The notes beneath the pieces are model-generated. The model did no database searches, was not told where the DNA came from, and saw only the letters and a program-made list of their open reading frames with translations. A stretch of 64,000 nucleotides of DNA from Mesorhizobium sp. INR15 (lineage in GTDB: Bacteria > Pseudomonadota > Alphaproteobacteria > Rhizobiales > Rhizobiaceae): assembly GCF_015500075.1 (NCBI RefSeq), contig NZ_CP045496.1:3544001-3608000 (forward strand), written 5' to 3'. The translations under genes were made by a program, and so were the position numbers. This document shows positions 32,978-42,043 of this stretch, piece after piece (position 1 is the first letter of the stretch; each line of letters opens with the position of its first letter).

Positions 32978-34374
32978 AGATGCCGCAAACGATCGGCCTT
33001 GTGCATTTCATCGGCATTGGCGGTATCGGCATGAGCGGCATTGCCGAGGTGCTGCACAATCTCGGCTACAAGGTGCAGGGGTCCGACCAGGCCGACAGCG
33101 CCAATGTGCAGCGGCTGCGTGACAAGGGCATCGAATGCTTTGTCGGTCACAAGGCCGAGAATCTCGGCGATGCCGAGGTGATTGTCGTCTCGACGGCGAT
33201 CAAGAAATCCAATCCGGAGCTGAAGGCCGCGCGCGAAAAGCTGCTGCCGATCGTGCGCCGCGCCGAGATGCTGGCCGAACTGATGCGTTTCCGCCAGGCG
33301 GTGGCGATCGGCGGCACGCATGGCAAGACGACAACGACCTCGATGGTGGCGACCTTGCTTGACGCCGGCGGGCTCGATCCGACTGTCATCAATGGCGGCA
33401 TCATCAATGCCTATGGCACCAATGCCCGCATGGGCGACGGCGAATGGATGGTGGTCGAGGCCGACGAAAGCGACGGCACTTTCCTCAAGCTGCCAGCTGA
33501 AATTGCCGTGGTGACCAACATCGATCCCGAGCATCTCGACCACTATGGCAGTTTCGACAAGGTGCGCGAGGCGTTCCGCCAGTTCGTCGAGAATGTGCCC
33601 TTTTACGGCTTCGGCGTGATGTGCACCGATCATCCCGAAGTGCAGGCGCTGGTCAGCCGCATCGAGGACCGCCGCGTCATCACCTACGGCGAAAACGCGC
33701 AGGCCGATGTGCGCTTCACCAATCACCGCATGGCGGGCGCGACCTCGGAATTCGACGTCGTCATCCGCGACCGCAAGACGCGTGGCCAGACGACGATTAC
33801 CGACCTGCGTCTGCCGATGCCCGGCCGCCACAATGTCTCGAACGCCACCGCCGCGATCGCGGTCGCGCATGAGCTTGGACTGTCGGCCGAGGCGATCAAG
33901 AAGGGCCTGTCGTCCTTCGCCGGCGTCAAGCGCCGCTTCACTCATACCGGCTCCTGGAACGGCGTCGAGGTTTTCGACGACTATGGTCACCATCCGGTCG
34001 AAATCACGGCGGTGCTCAAGGCGGCGCGCAGCGCCACTCAAGGCCGCGTCATCGCCATTGCCCAGCCGCACCGCTTCACCCGGCTGCACGATCTCTTCAG
34101 CGAGTTCTCCGCCTGTTTCAACGATGCCGATACGGTGATGGTGGCGCCGGTCTACACCGCTGGCGAGGAGGCGATCGAGGGCGTGACCTCCGACGAGCTG
34201 GTGTCGCGCATCCGCGCCGGCGGCCATCGCGACGCCCGCTACATCGAAGGGCCGGCTGATATCGCGCCAATCATCCGCGACATCGCCAAGCCAGGCGACT
34301 TCGTCGTCTTCCTCGGCGCTGGCAACATCACCCAATGGGCCTATGCGCTGCCCAAGGAGCTCGCCGTCTCATGA
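32974..34374 (+). CDS. murC: UDP-MurNAc:L-alanine ligase MurC
   Basis: A 466-residue ligase for the first stem-peptide residue. Motifs: FIGIGGIGMSGIAEVL at the N terminus, KVQGSDQADSANV, ATP loop GGTHGKTTTTSMVATLLD, VVEADESDGTF, NIDPEHLDHYGSF and FDDYGHHPVEITAVL. It overlaps murG and murB by four bases each. Confidence 0.97.
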   Translation: MKMPQTIGLVHFIGIGGIGMSGIAEVLHNLGYKVQGSDQADSANVQRLRDKGIECFVGHKAENLGDAEVIVVSTAIKKSNPELKAAREKLLPIVRRAEMLAELMRFRQAVAIGGTHGKTTTTSMVATLLDAGGLDPTVINGGIINAYGTNARMGDGEWMVVEADESDGTFLKLPAEIAVVTNIDPEHLDHYGSFDKVREAFRQFVENVPFYGFGVMCTDHPEVQALVSRIEDRRVITYGENAQADVRFTNHRMAGATSEFDVVIRDRKTRGQTTITDLRLPMPGRHNVSNATAAIAVAHELGLSAEAIKKGLSSFAGVKRRFTHTGSWNGVEVFDDYGHHPVEITAVLKAARSATQGRVIAIAQPHRFTRLHDLFSEFSACFNDADTVMVAPVYTAGEEAIEGVTSDELVSRIRAGGHRDARYIEGPADIAPIIRDIAKPGDFVVFLGAGNITQWAYALPKELAVS

Positions 34375-35336
34375 TGCGCGGCCAGGAACTGATCGACAGA
34401 CTTGGCGACCGGCTTGCCGGCCTGCGCGGCCGCATCACGCCGAATGCCGAGATGGACAAGATCACCTGGTTCCGTGCCGGCGGACTGGCCGAGGCGCTGT
34501 TCCAGCCGGCCGACGAGGAAGACCTGGCAGCTTTCCTGAAAGCGGTTCCCGAAGAAATCCCGCTCACCATCGTTGGCGTCGGCTCGAACCTGCTTGTCAG
34601 GGATGGCGGCATTCCGGGTTTTGTCATCCGACTTTCTGCCAAGGGATTTGGCGAGGCTGAGGTTCTGTCAGCGACCACGATCAGGGCGGGGGCAGCGACC
34701 CCAGACAAGCGTGTCGCGGCTGCCGCCTATGAGGCGGGCATTGGGGGCTTCCATTTCTATCACGGCATTCCGGGCGCCATTGGTGGCGCGCTGCGGATGA
34801 ATGCCGGCGCCAATGGCGTGGAGACACGCGAGCGTGTCGTCGAGGTTCGCGCGCTCGACCGCAAGGGCAATATCTTAGCGCTGAGCAATGCCGAGATGGG
34901 CTACGCCTATCGCCATTCCGCCGCGCCGGTTGGGCTGATCTTTACCTCGGCTGTGTTCGAGGGCTTTGCCGAGGACAAGGCGGCGATCAAGGCTGCCATG
35001 GATGCGGTTCAAAATCACCGCGAGACCGTGCAGCCGATCCGCGAGAAGACCGGTGGCTCGACCTTCAAGAATCCGGAGGGCACGTCAGCCTGGAAGGAGA
35101 TCGACAAGGCGGGTTGCCGTGGCCTGATGATCGGCGGCGCGCAGATGTCGCCGATGCATTGCAACTTCATGATCAACACCGGCACCGCGACCGGCTACGA
35201 CCTGGAATATCTCGGCGAGACGGTGCGCACGCGGGTTCTCGAAAACTCAGGCATTCGTCTGCAATGGGAGATCAAGCGCATCGGCAATTTCCGGCCGGAC
35301 CACGCGGTGCAGGAGTTTCTCGGGCAACTTCTTTAG
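34371..35336 (+). CDS. murB: UDP-N-acetylenolpyruvoylglucosamine reductase MurB
   Basis: A 321-residue FAD enzyme of the short type II group that reduces the enolpyruvyl ether to UDP-MurNAc. Motifs: ITWFRAGGLAEALFQPAD, IVGVGSNLLVRDGGIPG, FYHGIPGAIGGALRMNAGA, YRHSAAP, EKTGGSTFKNPEG and SPMHCNFMINTG. ATG 34371 overlaps the murC stop; a second ATG follows at once. It is the last gene before the 300-bp gap. Confidence 0.96.
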   Translation: MMRGQELIDRLGDRLAGLRGRITPNAEMDKITWFRAGGLAEALFQPADEEDLAAFLKAVPEEIPLTIVGVGSNLLVRDGGIPGFVIRLSAKGFGEAEVLSATTIRAGAATPDKRVAAAAYEAGIGGFHFYHGIPGAIGGALRMNAGANGVETRERVVEVRALDRKGNILALSNAEMGYAYRHSAAPVGLIFTSAVFEGFAEDKAAIKAAMDAVQNHRETVQPIREKTGGSTFKNPEGTSAWKEIDKAGCRGLMIGGAQMSPMHCNFMINTGTATGYDLEYLGETVRTRVLENSGIRLQWEIKRIGNFRPDHAVQEFLGQLL

Positions 35337-35343
35337 CTCTCTC

Positions 35344-35370
35344 TGAAGTTCATGTAATGCATGAACTTCA
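35344..35370 (+). terminator. Hairpin after murB
   Basis: A perfect 11-bp stem TGAAGTTCATG / CATGAACTTCA with a TAATG loop, starting 8 bases after the murB stop. No T-run follows, so it may be a weak or Rho-assisted terminator, or an mRNA 3'-stabilising hairpin, marking a break between the two halves of the dcw cluster. Confidence 0.5.
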
Positions 35371-35405
35371 ATCGGTCCCGAATTGCGCGCGACCGTTGCT
35401 CCAAA

Positions 35406-35612
35406 GACTCAATGACACGGTTTTCTCATCCATTTTCTCGGAAAGTGAATCTCTCGGAATCGTAAGCACTTGCCAGTGAATCAACTCTCTGATTCTCTGC
35501 TCGAAAGCGTTTCCTGATTTGAGTCGTTCGACGCGTTTTCAGCGTTTTCCGTCGGGGGGGCAACCTGCCGGGAGACTCTGACTCAATGTTGCGGAAAATC
35601 TGGTTTTGAGTC
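35406..35612. promoter_or_regulatory. Cluster of nine GANTC (CcrM) sites upstream of ddl-ftsQAZ
   Basis: GANTC occurs at 35406, 35447, 35457, 35478, 35491, 35521, 35574, 35580 and 35608. About one would be expected by chance in the 300-bp gap. GACTCAATG is itself repeated at 35406 and 35580. In alphaproteobacteria CcrM methylates GANTC and GcrA reads it to time division-gene transcription, so this is probably a cell-cycle-regulated promoter region for ddl, ftsQ, ftsA and ftsZ. The exact -35/-10 cannot be assigned. Apart from this and the hairpin at 35344-35370 I see no gene in 35337-35636. Confidence 0.72.
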
Positions 35613-35636
35613 CGCCATGAGAGGGGATGACGGGGA

Positions 35637-36563
35637 ATGAAAAGTAAGCATGTGGCCGTCCTGCTGGGTGGGTTTTCGTCCGAGCGGCCCGTGTCTCTTT
35701 CTTCGGGAAAGGCTTGCGCCGATGAACTCGAGAAGGAAGGTTACCAGGTTACGCGCGTCGATGTCGGGCGCGATGTCGGCTCGGTGCTGGCTGAGCTCAA
35801 GCCCGATGTTGCCTTCAATGCGCTGCATGGCCCGTTTGGCGAGGATGGCACCATCCAGGGCATTCTCGAATATCTCGGCATTCCCTATACGCATTCCGGC
35901 GTGCTCGCCTCGGCGCTTGCCATGAATAAGGAGCAAGCCAAGCGGGTCGCCAAATCGGTCGGTATCCTGGTCGCCGAATCGAGGGTGACCAGCCGCTTCG
36001 CCATCCAGAACAAGCATCCGATGAAGCCGCCCTATGTGGTCAAGCCGGTCAACGAAGGATCGAGCTTCGGCGTCGTCATAGTGCACGAGGGCCAGTCGCA
36101 TCCGCCGCAGGTCATCGGCTCGTCGGAGTGGAAATATGGCGAGACCGTCATGGTCGAGCGCTACATCCATGGCCGCGAGCTGACCTGCGCGGTGATGGGC
36201 GACGTGGCGCTGGGGGTCTGCGAGATCATTCCGACCGGCCATTCCTTCTACGACTATGATTCAAAATATGTGGCTGGCGGCTCAAAGCACGAATGCCCCG
36301 CAAAAGTTTCACCGAATATTTACCAAAAAATACAAACACTGGCGCTCAAGGCTCACCAAGCGATCGGCTGTCGGGGGGTTTCCCGGTCGGACTTCCGTTA
36401 TGACGATCGTCATTCCGAAAACGGCGAGGTCGTTTGGCTCGAGGTCAATACCCAGCCGGGTATGACACCGACGTCTTTGGTGCCTGAAATCGCCGCCCAT
36501 GCCGGGCACTCGTTTGGCGATTTGTTGAGTTGGATGGTGGAGGACGCTTCGTGTCTGCGTTGA
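35637..36563 (+). CDS. ddl: D-alanine:D-alanine ligase
   Basis: A 308-residue ATP-grasp enzyme. Motifs: VAVLLGGFSSERPVSLSSGK, FNALHGPFGEDGTIQGILEY, PYTHSGVLASALAMNKEQAK, YVVKPVNEGSSFGVVIV and LEVNTQPGMTPTSLVPEIA. It supplies D-Ala-D-Ala to MurF. The start follows GAGGGGATGACGGGGA. It is the first gene of the second dcw segment and overlaps ftsQ by 13 bases. Confidence 0.95.
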   Translation: MKSKHVAVLLGGFSSERPVSLSSGKACADELEKEGYQVTRVDVGRDVGSVLAELKPDVAFNALHGPFGEDGTIQGILEYLGIPYTHSGVLASALAMNKEQAKRVAKSVGILVAESRVTSRFAIQNKHPMKPPYVVKPVNEGSSFGVVIVHEGQSHPPQVIGSSEWKYGETVMVERYIHGRELTCAVMGDVALGVCEIIPTGHSFYDYDSKYVAGGSKHECPAKVSPNIYQKIQTLALKAHQAIGCRGVSRSDFRYDDRHSENGEVVWLEVNTQPGMTPTSLVPEIAAHAGHSFGDLLSWMVEDASCLR

Positions 36564-37492
36564 AATGGGGACAAGGCAAAGGGAAGGGCGCGGCTGGGCC
36601 GGCGCTGTTCGGCTTGCCGTTGTCGTTCGACCATTTCGTGCTGCCGCGCCTGCTTCGCCGCCCTGTTCGCATCCTGGCGCGGCTGGGTGAGGGCGAGTTC
36701 CAGGCGCCACGTTTCTCCGCTGCGATCCTTTCGGCCGTGCTGGTCGCTTCGAGCAGCGCCTATGGCGCTTACCTCGGCGGGGAGATCGATGGCGTCGTCC
36801 AGGGCATCACCGCCCGCACCGGCTTCGCCGTCGATCAGGTCAAGGTGGTTGGCAATCGCCAGACTTCCGAGATCGACATTCTCGACCGACTCGAGCTTGA
36901 CGGCTGGACCTCGCTGATCGGGTTCAATGCCGAGGCTGCGCGCGAGCGGATTTCCGGTCTGCCGTGGATCGAGGTCGCCGCTGTGCGCAAGGTCTATCCG
37001 CACACGCTGGAGGTTCGCGTTGAAGAGCGCGAGGCCTTCGCGCTCTGGCAGCAGGGCGATGAGCTGTCGGTCATCGAGAAGGATGGCGCCGTCATCGCGC
37101 CGTTCTCCGGTGGCAGCCAGACACAGTTGCCGCTGCTCGTCGGTAGCGGAGCTCCAGCCAAGGCGCCGGATTTCCTGGTCAAGGTTGAGAAATATCCAGA
37201 GCTCGCGGCGCGGGTCAAAGGCTATATCCGCATCGGCGACCGGCGCTGGGACATGAGGCTGGACAACGGCGTCACGGTGAAGCTTCCCGAGGATGGTGAG
37301 GATCAGGCGATCGCCGCACTCGTCAAGATGGACAAGGACGACGGGCTTTTGTCGCGCGACATCGCAGCCGTCGACATGCGCCTGTCCGATCGCGTGGTCG
37401 TTCAGTTGTCGCCCGAAGCCGCGACGCAGCGCCAGGCAGCCCTCAACGAAAAGCCGAAAGGCCTGAAACGCAAGCCGGAGACGAAAATATGA
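36551..37492 (+). CDS. ftsQ: Cell division protein FtsQ
   Basis: A 313-residue bitopic protein. A cytoplasmic Gly/Lys-rich N terminus is followed by one helix at about 55-75 (AAILSAVLVASSSAYGAYLG). The POTRA domain (VDQVKVVGNRQTSEIDILDR, LPWIEVAAVRKVYPHTLEV) leads into the FtsQ domain. I chose GTG 36551 because GGTGGAGG lies 7 bases upstream; an earlier TTG at 36530 is less likely. It recruits the FtsL/FtsB module. ATGA overlap with ftsA. Confidence 0.93.
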   Translation: MSALKWGQGKGKGAAGPALFGLPLSFDHFVLPRLLRRPVRILARLGEGEFQAPRFSAAILSAVLVASSSAYGAYLGGEIDGVVQGITARTGFAVDQVKVVGNRQTSEIDILDRLELDGWTSLIGFNAEAARERISGLPWIEVAAVRKVYPHTLEVRVEEREAFALWQQGDELSVIEKDGAVIAPFSGGSQTQLPLLVGSGAPAKAPDFLVKVEKYPELAARVKGYIRIGDRRWDMRLDNGVTVKLPEDGEDQAIAALVKMDKDDGLLSRDIAAVDMRLSDRVVVQLSPEAATQRQAALNEKPKGLKRKPETKI

Positions 37493-38796
37493 GCTGGCTT
37501 GGCGGTCATGGCGATGCCTCGTCGCGCCGGTCCGGCATCCTGACGGTGCTGGATGTCGGTTCGAGCAAGGTCTGCTGCATGGTGGCCAAGCTGAAGCCGA
37601 ACGATGACGGCAAGCTGTTGCGCGGCCGCTCGCACCGGATCCAGGTCATCGGTATCGGTCATCAGAAGTCGCAAGGCGTGAAGTCGGGCGTTGTCGTCGA
37701 TCTCGACCGCGCCGAGCATGCCATCCGTCTCGCCGTCGATGCCGCCGAGCGCATGGCGGGGCTGACCGTGGATTCGCTCATCGTCAACATGGCGGCCGGC
37801 CGGCTCAAGAGCGAAGCCTTTTCGGCGACCATCAACCTTGGCGGCCATGAAGCCGACGAGACCGATATCAAGCGCGTGCTGGGCGCCGGCGCCAAGCAGG
37901 CGCTCAAGGCCGAGCGCGAGGTGATCCATTCGCTGCCGGTCGGCTTCTCGCTGGACGCGGAGCGTGGCGTGCGCGACCCGCGCGGCATGGTCGGTGACCA
38001 GCTTGGCGTCGACATGCATGTCCTGACCGGCGATGCCGCGCCGATGCGTAATCTCGAGCTCTGCATCAACCGCTCGCATCTGTCGGTCGAGCGCATGGTG
38101 GCCACGCCTTACGCCAGCGGGCTCGCGGCTTTGGTCGACGATGAGCTGGAAATGGGCGCGGCCTGCATCGACATGGGCGGTGGCACGACGACGATCTCGG
38201 TGTTTGCCGAAGGCAAGTTCGTTCATGGCGACGCCATCGCCATCGGCGGCAACCACGTGACGCTGGATATGGCCAAGGGGCTTTCAACCTCGCTCGATGC
38301 CGCCGAGCGTTTGAAGGTGATGCATGGCTCGGCGCTGCCCGGCAGTGCCGATGACCGCGATCTGGTTTCGATCCAGCCGATCGGCGACGACAGCGACGTG
38401 CCGTTGCAAATCCCGCGCTCGATGATGACGCGCATCATCCGCGCCCGCATCGACGAGACGCTCGAACTGCTGCGCGACCGGCTCAACAAGTCCGGATACG
38501 GCAATGCGGTGGGCAAGCGCGTGGTGCTGACCGGTGGCGCCAGCCAGCTGGCCGGCCTGCCGGAAGCGGCGCGCCGCATTCTTGGGCGCAATGTGCGCAT
38601 CGGCCGTCCGCTCGGCGTGGCGGGCCTGCCGGAAGCGGCGAAGGGGCCGGCCTTCTCGGCCCCGGTCGGGCTTCTGATCTATCCGCAGATGGCGAGTTTC
38701 GAGAGCCATCCGGCGAAAGGCATTTCCGGTCTCAAGATGACCGGTACGGGCGGAAAACTGCATCGCATGAGTCAGTGGTTGAGAGACAGTTTCTAA
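37489..38796 (+). CDS. ftsA: Cell division protein FtsA
   Basis: A 435-residue actin-like ATPase tethering FtsZ to the membrane. Motifs: ILTVLDVGSSKVCCMVAKL (phosphate 1), GVKSGVVVDLDRAEHAIRLA, ACIDMGGGTTTISVFAEGKF (phosphate 2), VVLTGGASQLAGLPEAA (adenosine) and the C-terminal amphipathic targeting helix HRMSQWLRDSF. Overlaps ftsQ by four bases; 68 bp before ftsZ. Confidence 0.96.
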   Translation: MSWLGGHGDASSRRSGILTVLDVGSSKVCCMVAKLKPNDDGKLLRGRSHRIQVIGIGHQKSQGVKSGVVVDLDRAEHAIRLAVDAAERMAGLTVDSLIVNMAAGRLKSEAFSATINLGGHEADETDIKRVLGAGAKQALKAEREVIHSLPVGFSLDAERGVRDPRGMVGDQLGVDMHVLTGDAAPMRNLELCINRSHLSVERMVATPYASGLAALVDDELEMGAACIDMGGGTTTISVFAEGKFVHGDAIAIGGNHVTLDMAKGLSTSLDAAERLKVMHGSALPGSADDRDLVSIQPIGDDSDVPLQIPRSMMTRIIRARIDETLELLRDRLNKSGYGNAVGKRVVLTGGASQLAGLPEAARRILGRNVRIGRPLGVAGLPEAAKGPAFSAPVGLLIYPQMASFESHPAKGISGLKMTGTGGKLHRMSQWLRDSF

Positions 38797-38864
38797 TTGA
38801 CGGGGGTAGCCCCCCATAGGCGGCCGCGGCGGCGAAGCGGCGTGAAAGGCAAAGGACGGAGACA

Positions 38865-40556
38865 ATGACCATCAATCTGCAGAAGCCGGACATCACCGAG
38901 CTTAAGCCGCGGATCACCGTGTTCGGTGTCGGCGGCGGCGGCGGCAATGCCGTCAACAACATGATCACCGCCGGTTTGCGCGGCGTTGAGTTCGTTGTGG
39001 CCAACACCGACGCGCAGGCGCTGACCATGTCGAAGGCCGACCGGCTGATCCAGCTTGGCGCGCATGTCACCGAGGGGCTCGGTGCCGGGTCGCAGCCGGA
39101 AGTCGGACGCGCCGCGGCGGAAGAGTGCATCGATGAGATCATGGATCATCTCACCCACACTCACATGTGCTTCGTCACCGCTGGCATGGGCGGCGGCACC
39201 GGAACGGGTGCTGCTCCTGTCGTGGCGCGCGCTGCCCGTGAAAAGGGCATCCTGACCGTCGGCGTCGTCACCAAGCCGTTCCATTTCGAGGGCCAGCGCC
39301 GCATGAAGACGGCGGACCTGGGCATCGAGGAACTGCAGAAATGCGTCGACACGCTGATTGTCATCCCGAACCAGAACCTGTTCCGGCTGGCCAATGACAA
39401 GACGACCTTCGCCGATGCCTTCGCCATGGCAGACCAGGTGCTCTACTCCGGTGTTGCCTGCATCACCGACCTGATGGTCAAGGAAGGCCTGATCAATCTC
39501 GACTTCGCCGACGTTCGCTCTGTCATGCGCGAGATGGGCAAGGCGATGATGGGCACCGGCGAGGCTTCCGGCGAGGGCCGCGCGATGGCCGCCGCCGAAG
39601 CGGCGATTGCCAACCCGCTGCTCGACGAGACCTCGATGAAGGGTGCCAAGGGCCTGCTGATCTCGATCACCGGCGGCCGCGACCTGACGCTGTTCGAAGT
39701 CGACGAAGCCGCGACCCGCATCCGCGAAGAAGTCGACCAGGACGCCAACATCATCCTCGGCGCCACCTTCGACGAGGAACTCGAAGGCGTGATTCGCGTC
39801 TCCGTGGTTGCCACCGGCATCGACAAGTCGGCGGCTGAAATCGCCGCCGCGCCGATCTCGATCCGCACGGCTCCGCAGAAGCCGGTCAGCCGTCCGGCTA
39901 TCGCAGCGGCGACAGAGACCCGCACGATACCGGTCCAGCAGGCAATCTACGAACCCCGCGCCATCGACCCGGTGGCCGAGGCGATCCAGCAGGCCGAGGC
40001 GAACGCCGCGGCCATGGCGCAGGCGCGTCCGGCTCCGGTTGCTCATGCGGACGACTTCCGCCCGCAGAGCAAGATCTTCCAGGCGCCGCCGGCCCAGCCG
40101 CAGCCGATGCTGCAGCCCGTTGTCCAGCAGATGGTGCAGCCTGCGCCGCAGCCGCGTGAAATGATGCAGCGCGAGGTGCAGCAACCGGTTGCCATGGCAC
40201 CGCAGCGCATGCCGCGCGTCGAGGATTTTCCGCCGCTGGTGAAGGCCGAGGTGGATGCCAAGGGCCGTCCGGCCGACCATGAGAGCAGCGGCCCGATGGG
40301 CCTGCTGAAGCGCCTGACAAACGGTTTGACCCGCCGCGAAGAAGAGCCAGCACGGTTGCAGCCGGCTCAGCCGCGCGAACCCAAGCTGCGCCAGGCCGCT
40401 CCCGAAGTGCGCCGTCTCGCCAGCCAGGATGCGCAGCTTTACGCTCCGCGCCGTGGCCAACTCGACGACCAGGGCCGCCTGACGCCGCAGACCCGGGCGA
40501 CTCAGGACGATGATCAGCTGGAGATTCCGGCGTTCCTTCGCCGCCAGGCCAACTGA
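38865..40556 (+). CDS. ftsZ: Cell division GTPase FtsZ (long rhizobial form)
   Basis: A 563-residue tubulin homologue. The GTPase core (about 1-320) shows ITVFGVGGGGGNAVNNMITA, FVTAGMGGGTGTGAAPVVAR (tubulin signature), NLDFADVRSVMREMGKAMMG and FDEELEGVIRVSVVATGID. A linker of about 230 residues follows, rich in Gln, Pro, Ala and Met. The conserved C-terminal peptide is LEIPAFLRRQAN, the site for FtsA and other partners. The start follows GGACGGAGACA. Core plus long disordered linker is usual in Rhizobiales. Confidence 0.97.
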   Translation: MTINLQKPDITELKPRITVFGVGGGGGNAVNNMITAGLRGVEFVVANTDAQALTMSKADRLIQLGAHVTEGLGAGSQPEVGRAAAEECIDEIMDHLTHTHMCFVTAGMGGGTGTGAAPVVARAAREKGILTVGVVTKPFHFEGQRRMKTADLGIEELQKCVDTLIVIPNQNLFRLANDKTTFADAFAMADQVLYSGVACITDLMVKEGLINLDFADVRSVMREMGKAMMGTGEASGEGRAMAAAEAAIANPLLDETSMKGAKGLLISITGGRDLTLFEVDEAATRIREEVDQDANIILGATFDEELEGVIRVSVVATGIDKSAAEIAAAPISIRTAPQKPVSRPAIAAATETRTIPVQQAIYEPRAIDPVAEAIQQAEANAAAMAQARPAPVAHADDFRPQSKIFQAPPAQPQPMLQPVVQQMVQPAPQPREMMQREVQQPVAMAPQRMPRVEDFPPLVKAEVDAKGRPADHESSGPMGLLKRLTNGLTRREEEPARLQPAQPREPKLRQAAPEVRRLASQDAQLYAPRRGQLDDQGRLTPQTRATQDDDQLEIPAFLRRQAN

Positions 40557-40579
40557 TCCGTTAACGGTCTGTAATAATT

Positions 40580-40620
40580 GTTAACAGGCAGGCAAGCGAT
40601 TGCTTGCCTGTTAACGTTTT
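40580..40620 (+). terminator. Intrinsic terminator after ftsZ
   Basis: GTTAACAGGC and AAGC on the left (with a 4-nt AGGC bulge) pair with GCTTGCCTGTTAAC on the right around a GATT loop, followed by GTTTT. It closes the ddl-ftsQAZ transcript. Confidence 0.82.
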
Positions 40621-40832
40621 AAGTGTTTAGAAAACAAGGCTTTACGAAGCCGTACATGTTCCAGGTCGCGGTTACAAAGAGTAAGAAACCGTGATTTGGA
40701 GTCTCCCTGACGGGCTATTATCTTCGATGCCTACCATCGTCGGTTTGCCGGGATTTGGGGAGTTGACCCAGCCTGCCGATAAAAAGAGCCGCGCCTTCGG
40801 GCTGTAATAGCGGACCTGGGCAGTTCGGGCTT

Positions 40833-41783
40833 ATGGGGTTTGTCTTGCAGGACTATCAGACGACACTGAAGACGCGCGCGTCGCTCATTGGCACCGGCGT
40901 TCACAGCGGTAAGGAAGTTTCCGTCAGCTTCCTGCCGGCGGATGCCGATACCGGCATCGTGTTCCAGATTTCAAACGATAGCGAGCCGGGGCGTGAATTT
41001 CGTGCGCTGGTCGCCGAAGTGGGCGCCACCGATCTTTGCACCATGCTTGGTGATCCCGCGGGCGAGCACATCGCCACGGTCGAGCACATCATGGCCGCGC
41101 TGTTCGGCCTCGGCATCGACAATGTGGTCATCGAGATCGACGGCTACGAAGTTCCCATTCTGGACGGCAGCGCCATTGCCTTCGTCGAAGCCATCGACCA
41201 GGCAGGCATCGAGACGCTGTCCGTCAAGCGCCGCTATATCAGGGTGGTCAAGCCGGTCCGTATCGAGAACGGCGCCTCCTGGGCCGAGTTCAGGCCCTAT
41301 GACGGCACCCGTTTCGAAGTCGAGATCGATTTCGAGAGCCCGGCCATCGGCCGCCAGCTTTTCGCTTCCGATCTCAATCCCGATGTTTTCCGCCATGACA
41401 TCGCGCGTGCGCGCACCTTCGGCTTCATGAAGGATGTCGAGCGGCTTTGGGCCGCCGGTTATGCGCTTGGCTCGTCGCTGGAGAATTCCGTGGTCATCGG
41501 CGATGACAACCGGGTCATCAACATGGGTGGCCTGCGCTATCCCAACGAGTTCGTGCGCCACAAGACGCTCGACGCGATGGGCGACCTTGCCTTGGCCGGC
41601 GCGCGGTTTATCGGCTGCTTCCGTTCCTATCGCGGCGGCCACAGGCTGAATGCGGCGGCATTGCGGCGGCTTTTGTCCGATCGCTCGGCGTTCGAGATCG
41701 TCGAGACGACGCGCCGTGATCGCGGCCGTACGGCCGAGATGAATGCCGTCAACGCGCCGCTCTATGCGCCTTGGATGATTTGA
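40833..41783 (+). CDS. lpxC: UDP-3-O-acyl-N-acetylglucosamine deacetylase LpxC
   Basis: A 316-residue zinc deacetylase, the committed step of lipid A synthesis. Motifs: TLKTRASLIGTGVHSGKEVS, TVEHIMAALFGLGIDNVVIE (zinc His), PILDGSAIAFVEAI, ARTFGFMKDVERL and FVRHKTLDAMGDLALAG (zinc His and Asp). ATG 40833 is used although its ribosome binding site is poor; a TTG at 40845 preceded by GGGG is an alternative that would drop MGFV. The 276 bp between ftsZ and lpxC hold the ftsZ terminator and presumably the lpxC promoter, and contain one GANTC. Confidence 0.95.
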   Translation: MGFVLQDYQTTLKTRASLIGTGVHSGKEVSVSFLPADADTGIVFQISNDSEPGREFRALVAEVGATDLCTMLGDPAGEHIATVEHIMAALFGLGIDNVVIEIDGYEVPILDGSAIAFVEAIDQAGIETLSVKRRYIRVVKPVRIENGASWAEFRPYDGTRFEVEIDFESPAIGRQLFASDLNPDVFRHDIARARTFGFMKDVERLWAAGYALGSSLENSVVIGDDNRVINMGGLRYPNEFVRHKTLDAMGDLALAGARFIGCFRSYRGGHRLNAAALRRLLSDRSAFEIVETTRRDRGRTAEMNAVNAPLYAPWMI

Positions 41784-41960
41784 TTCTTAACGTTTTTAGG
41801 GCTTCATTGCAGATGTCTGGTGTTGCAGGAATGCATCGCCGGCCAGAGAAATTGTGTTAGCATGCAGGTGCCGCCGGCCCGCCACAAAAATGTGCGATTG
41901 GCCGGAGATAGCGTTGCCGGGCAAGGCGGTTATGGTTTATGGCTGCTGCCGTTGACTGGT

Positions 41961-42003
41961 GCATGTCGCTCAAAGTGGGTGCCGGTTTGGGACAACGACA
42001 TGC
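41961..42003. repeat. Palindromic intergenic repeat, inverse copy
   Basis: GCATGTCG at the left and CGACATGC at the right flank a diverged centre (GGTTTGGGACAA), matching the units at 10330 and 44956 read backwards. It lies in the 5' leader of bamD. The flanking AACGCGCGTTAA resembles part of the mosaic element. The rest of 41784-42043 shows no gene. Confidence 0.75.
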
Positions 42004-42043
42004 AACGCGCGTTAAAATAGCGCCGAAAGGGCGGAATCCAATC

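Noticed and set aside
30488..34335. Two long antisense frames (574 and 543 codons) under ftsW-murG-murC
   Set aside because: They are antisense shadows of conserved mur/fts genes and resemble no protein family.
38793..40460. A 555-codon open frame antisense to ftsZ
   Set aside because: No ribosome binding site, His/Arg-rich composition typical of an antisense frame of a GC-rich gene, and ftsZ itself is unmistakable.
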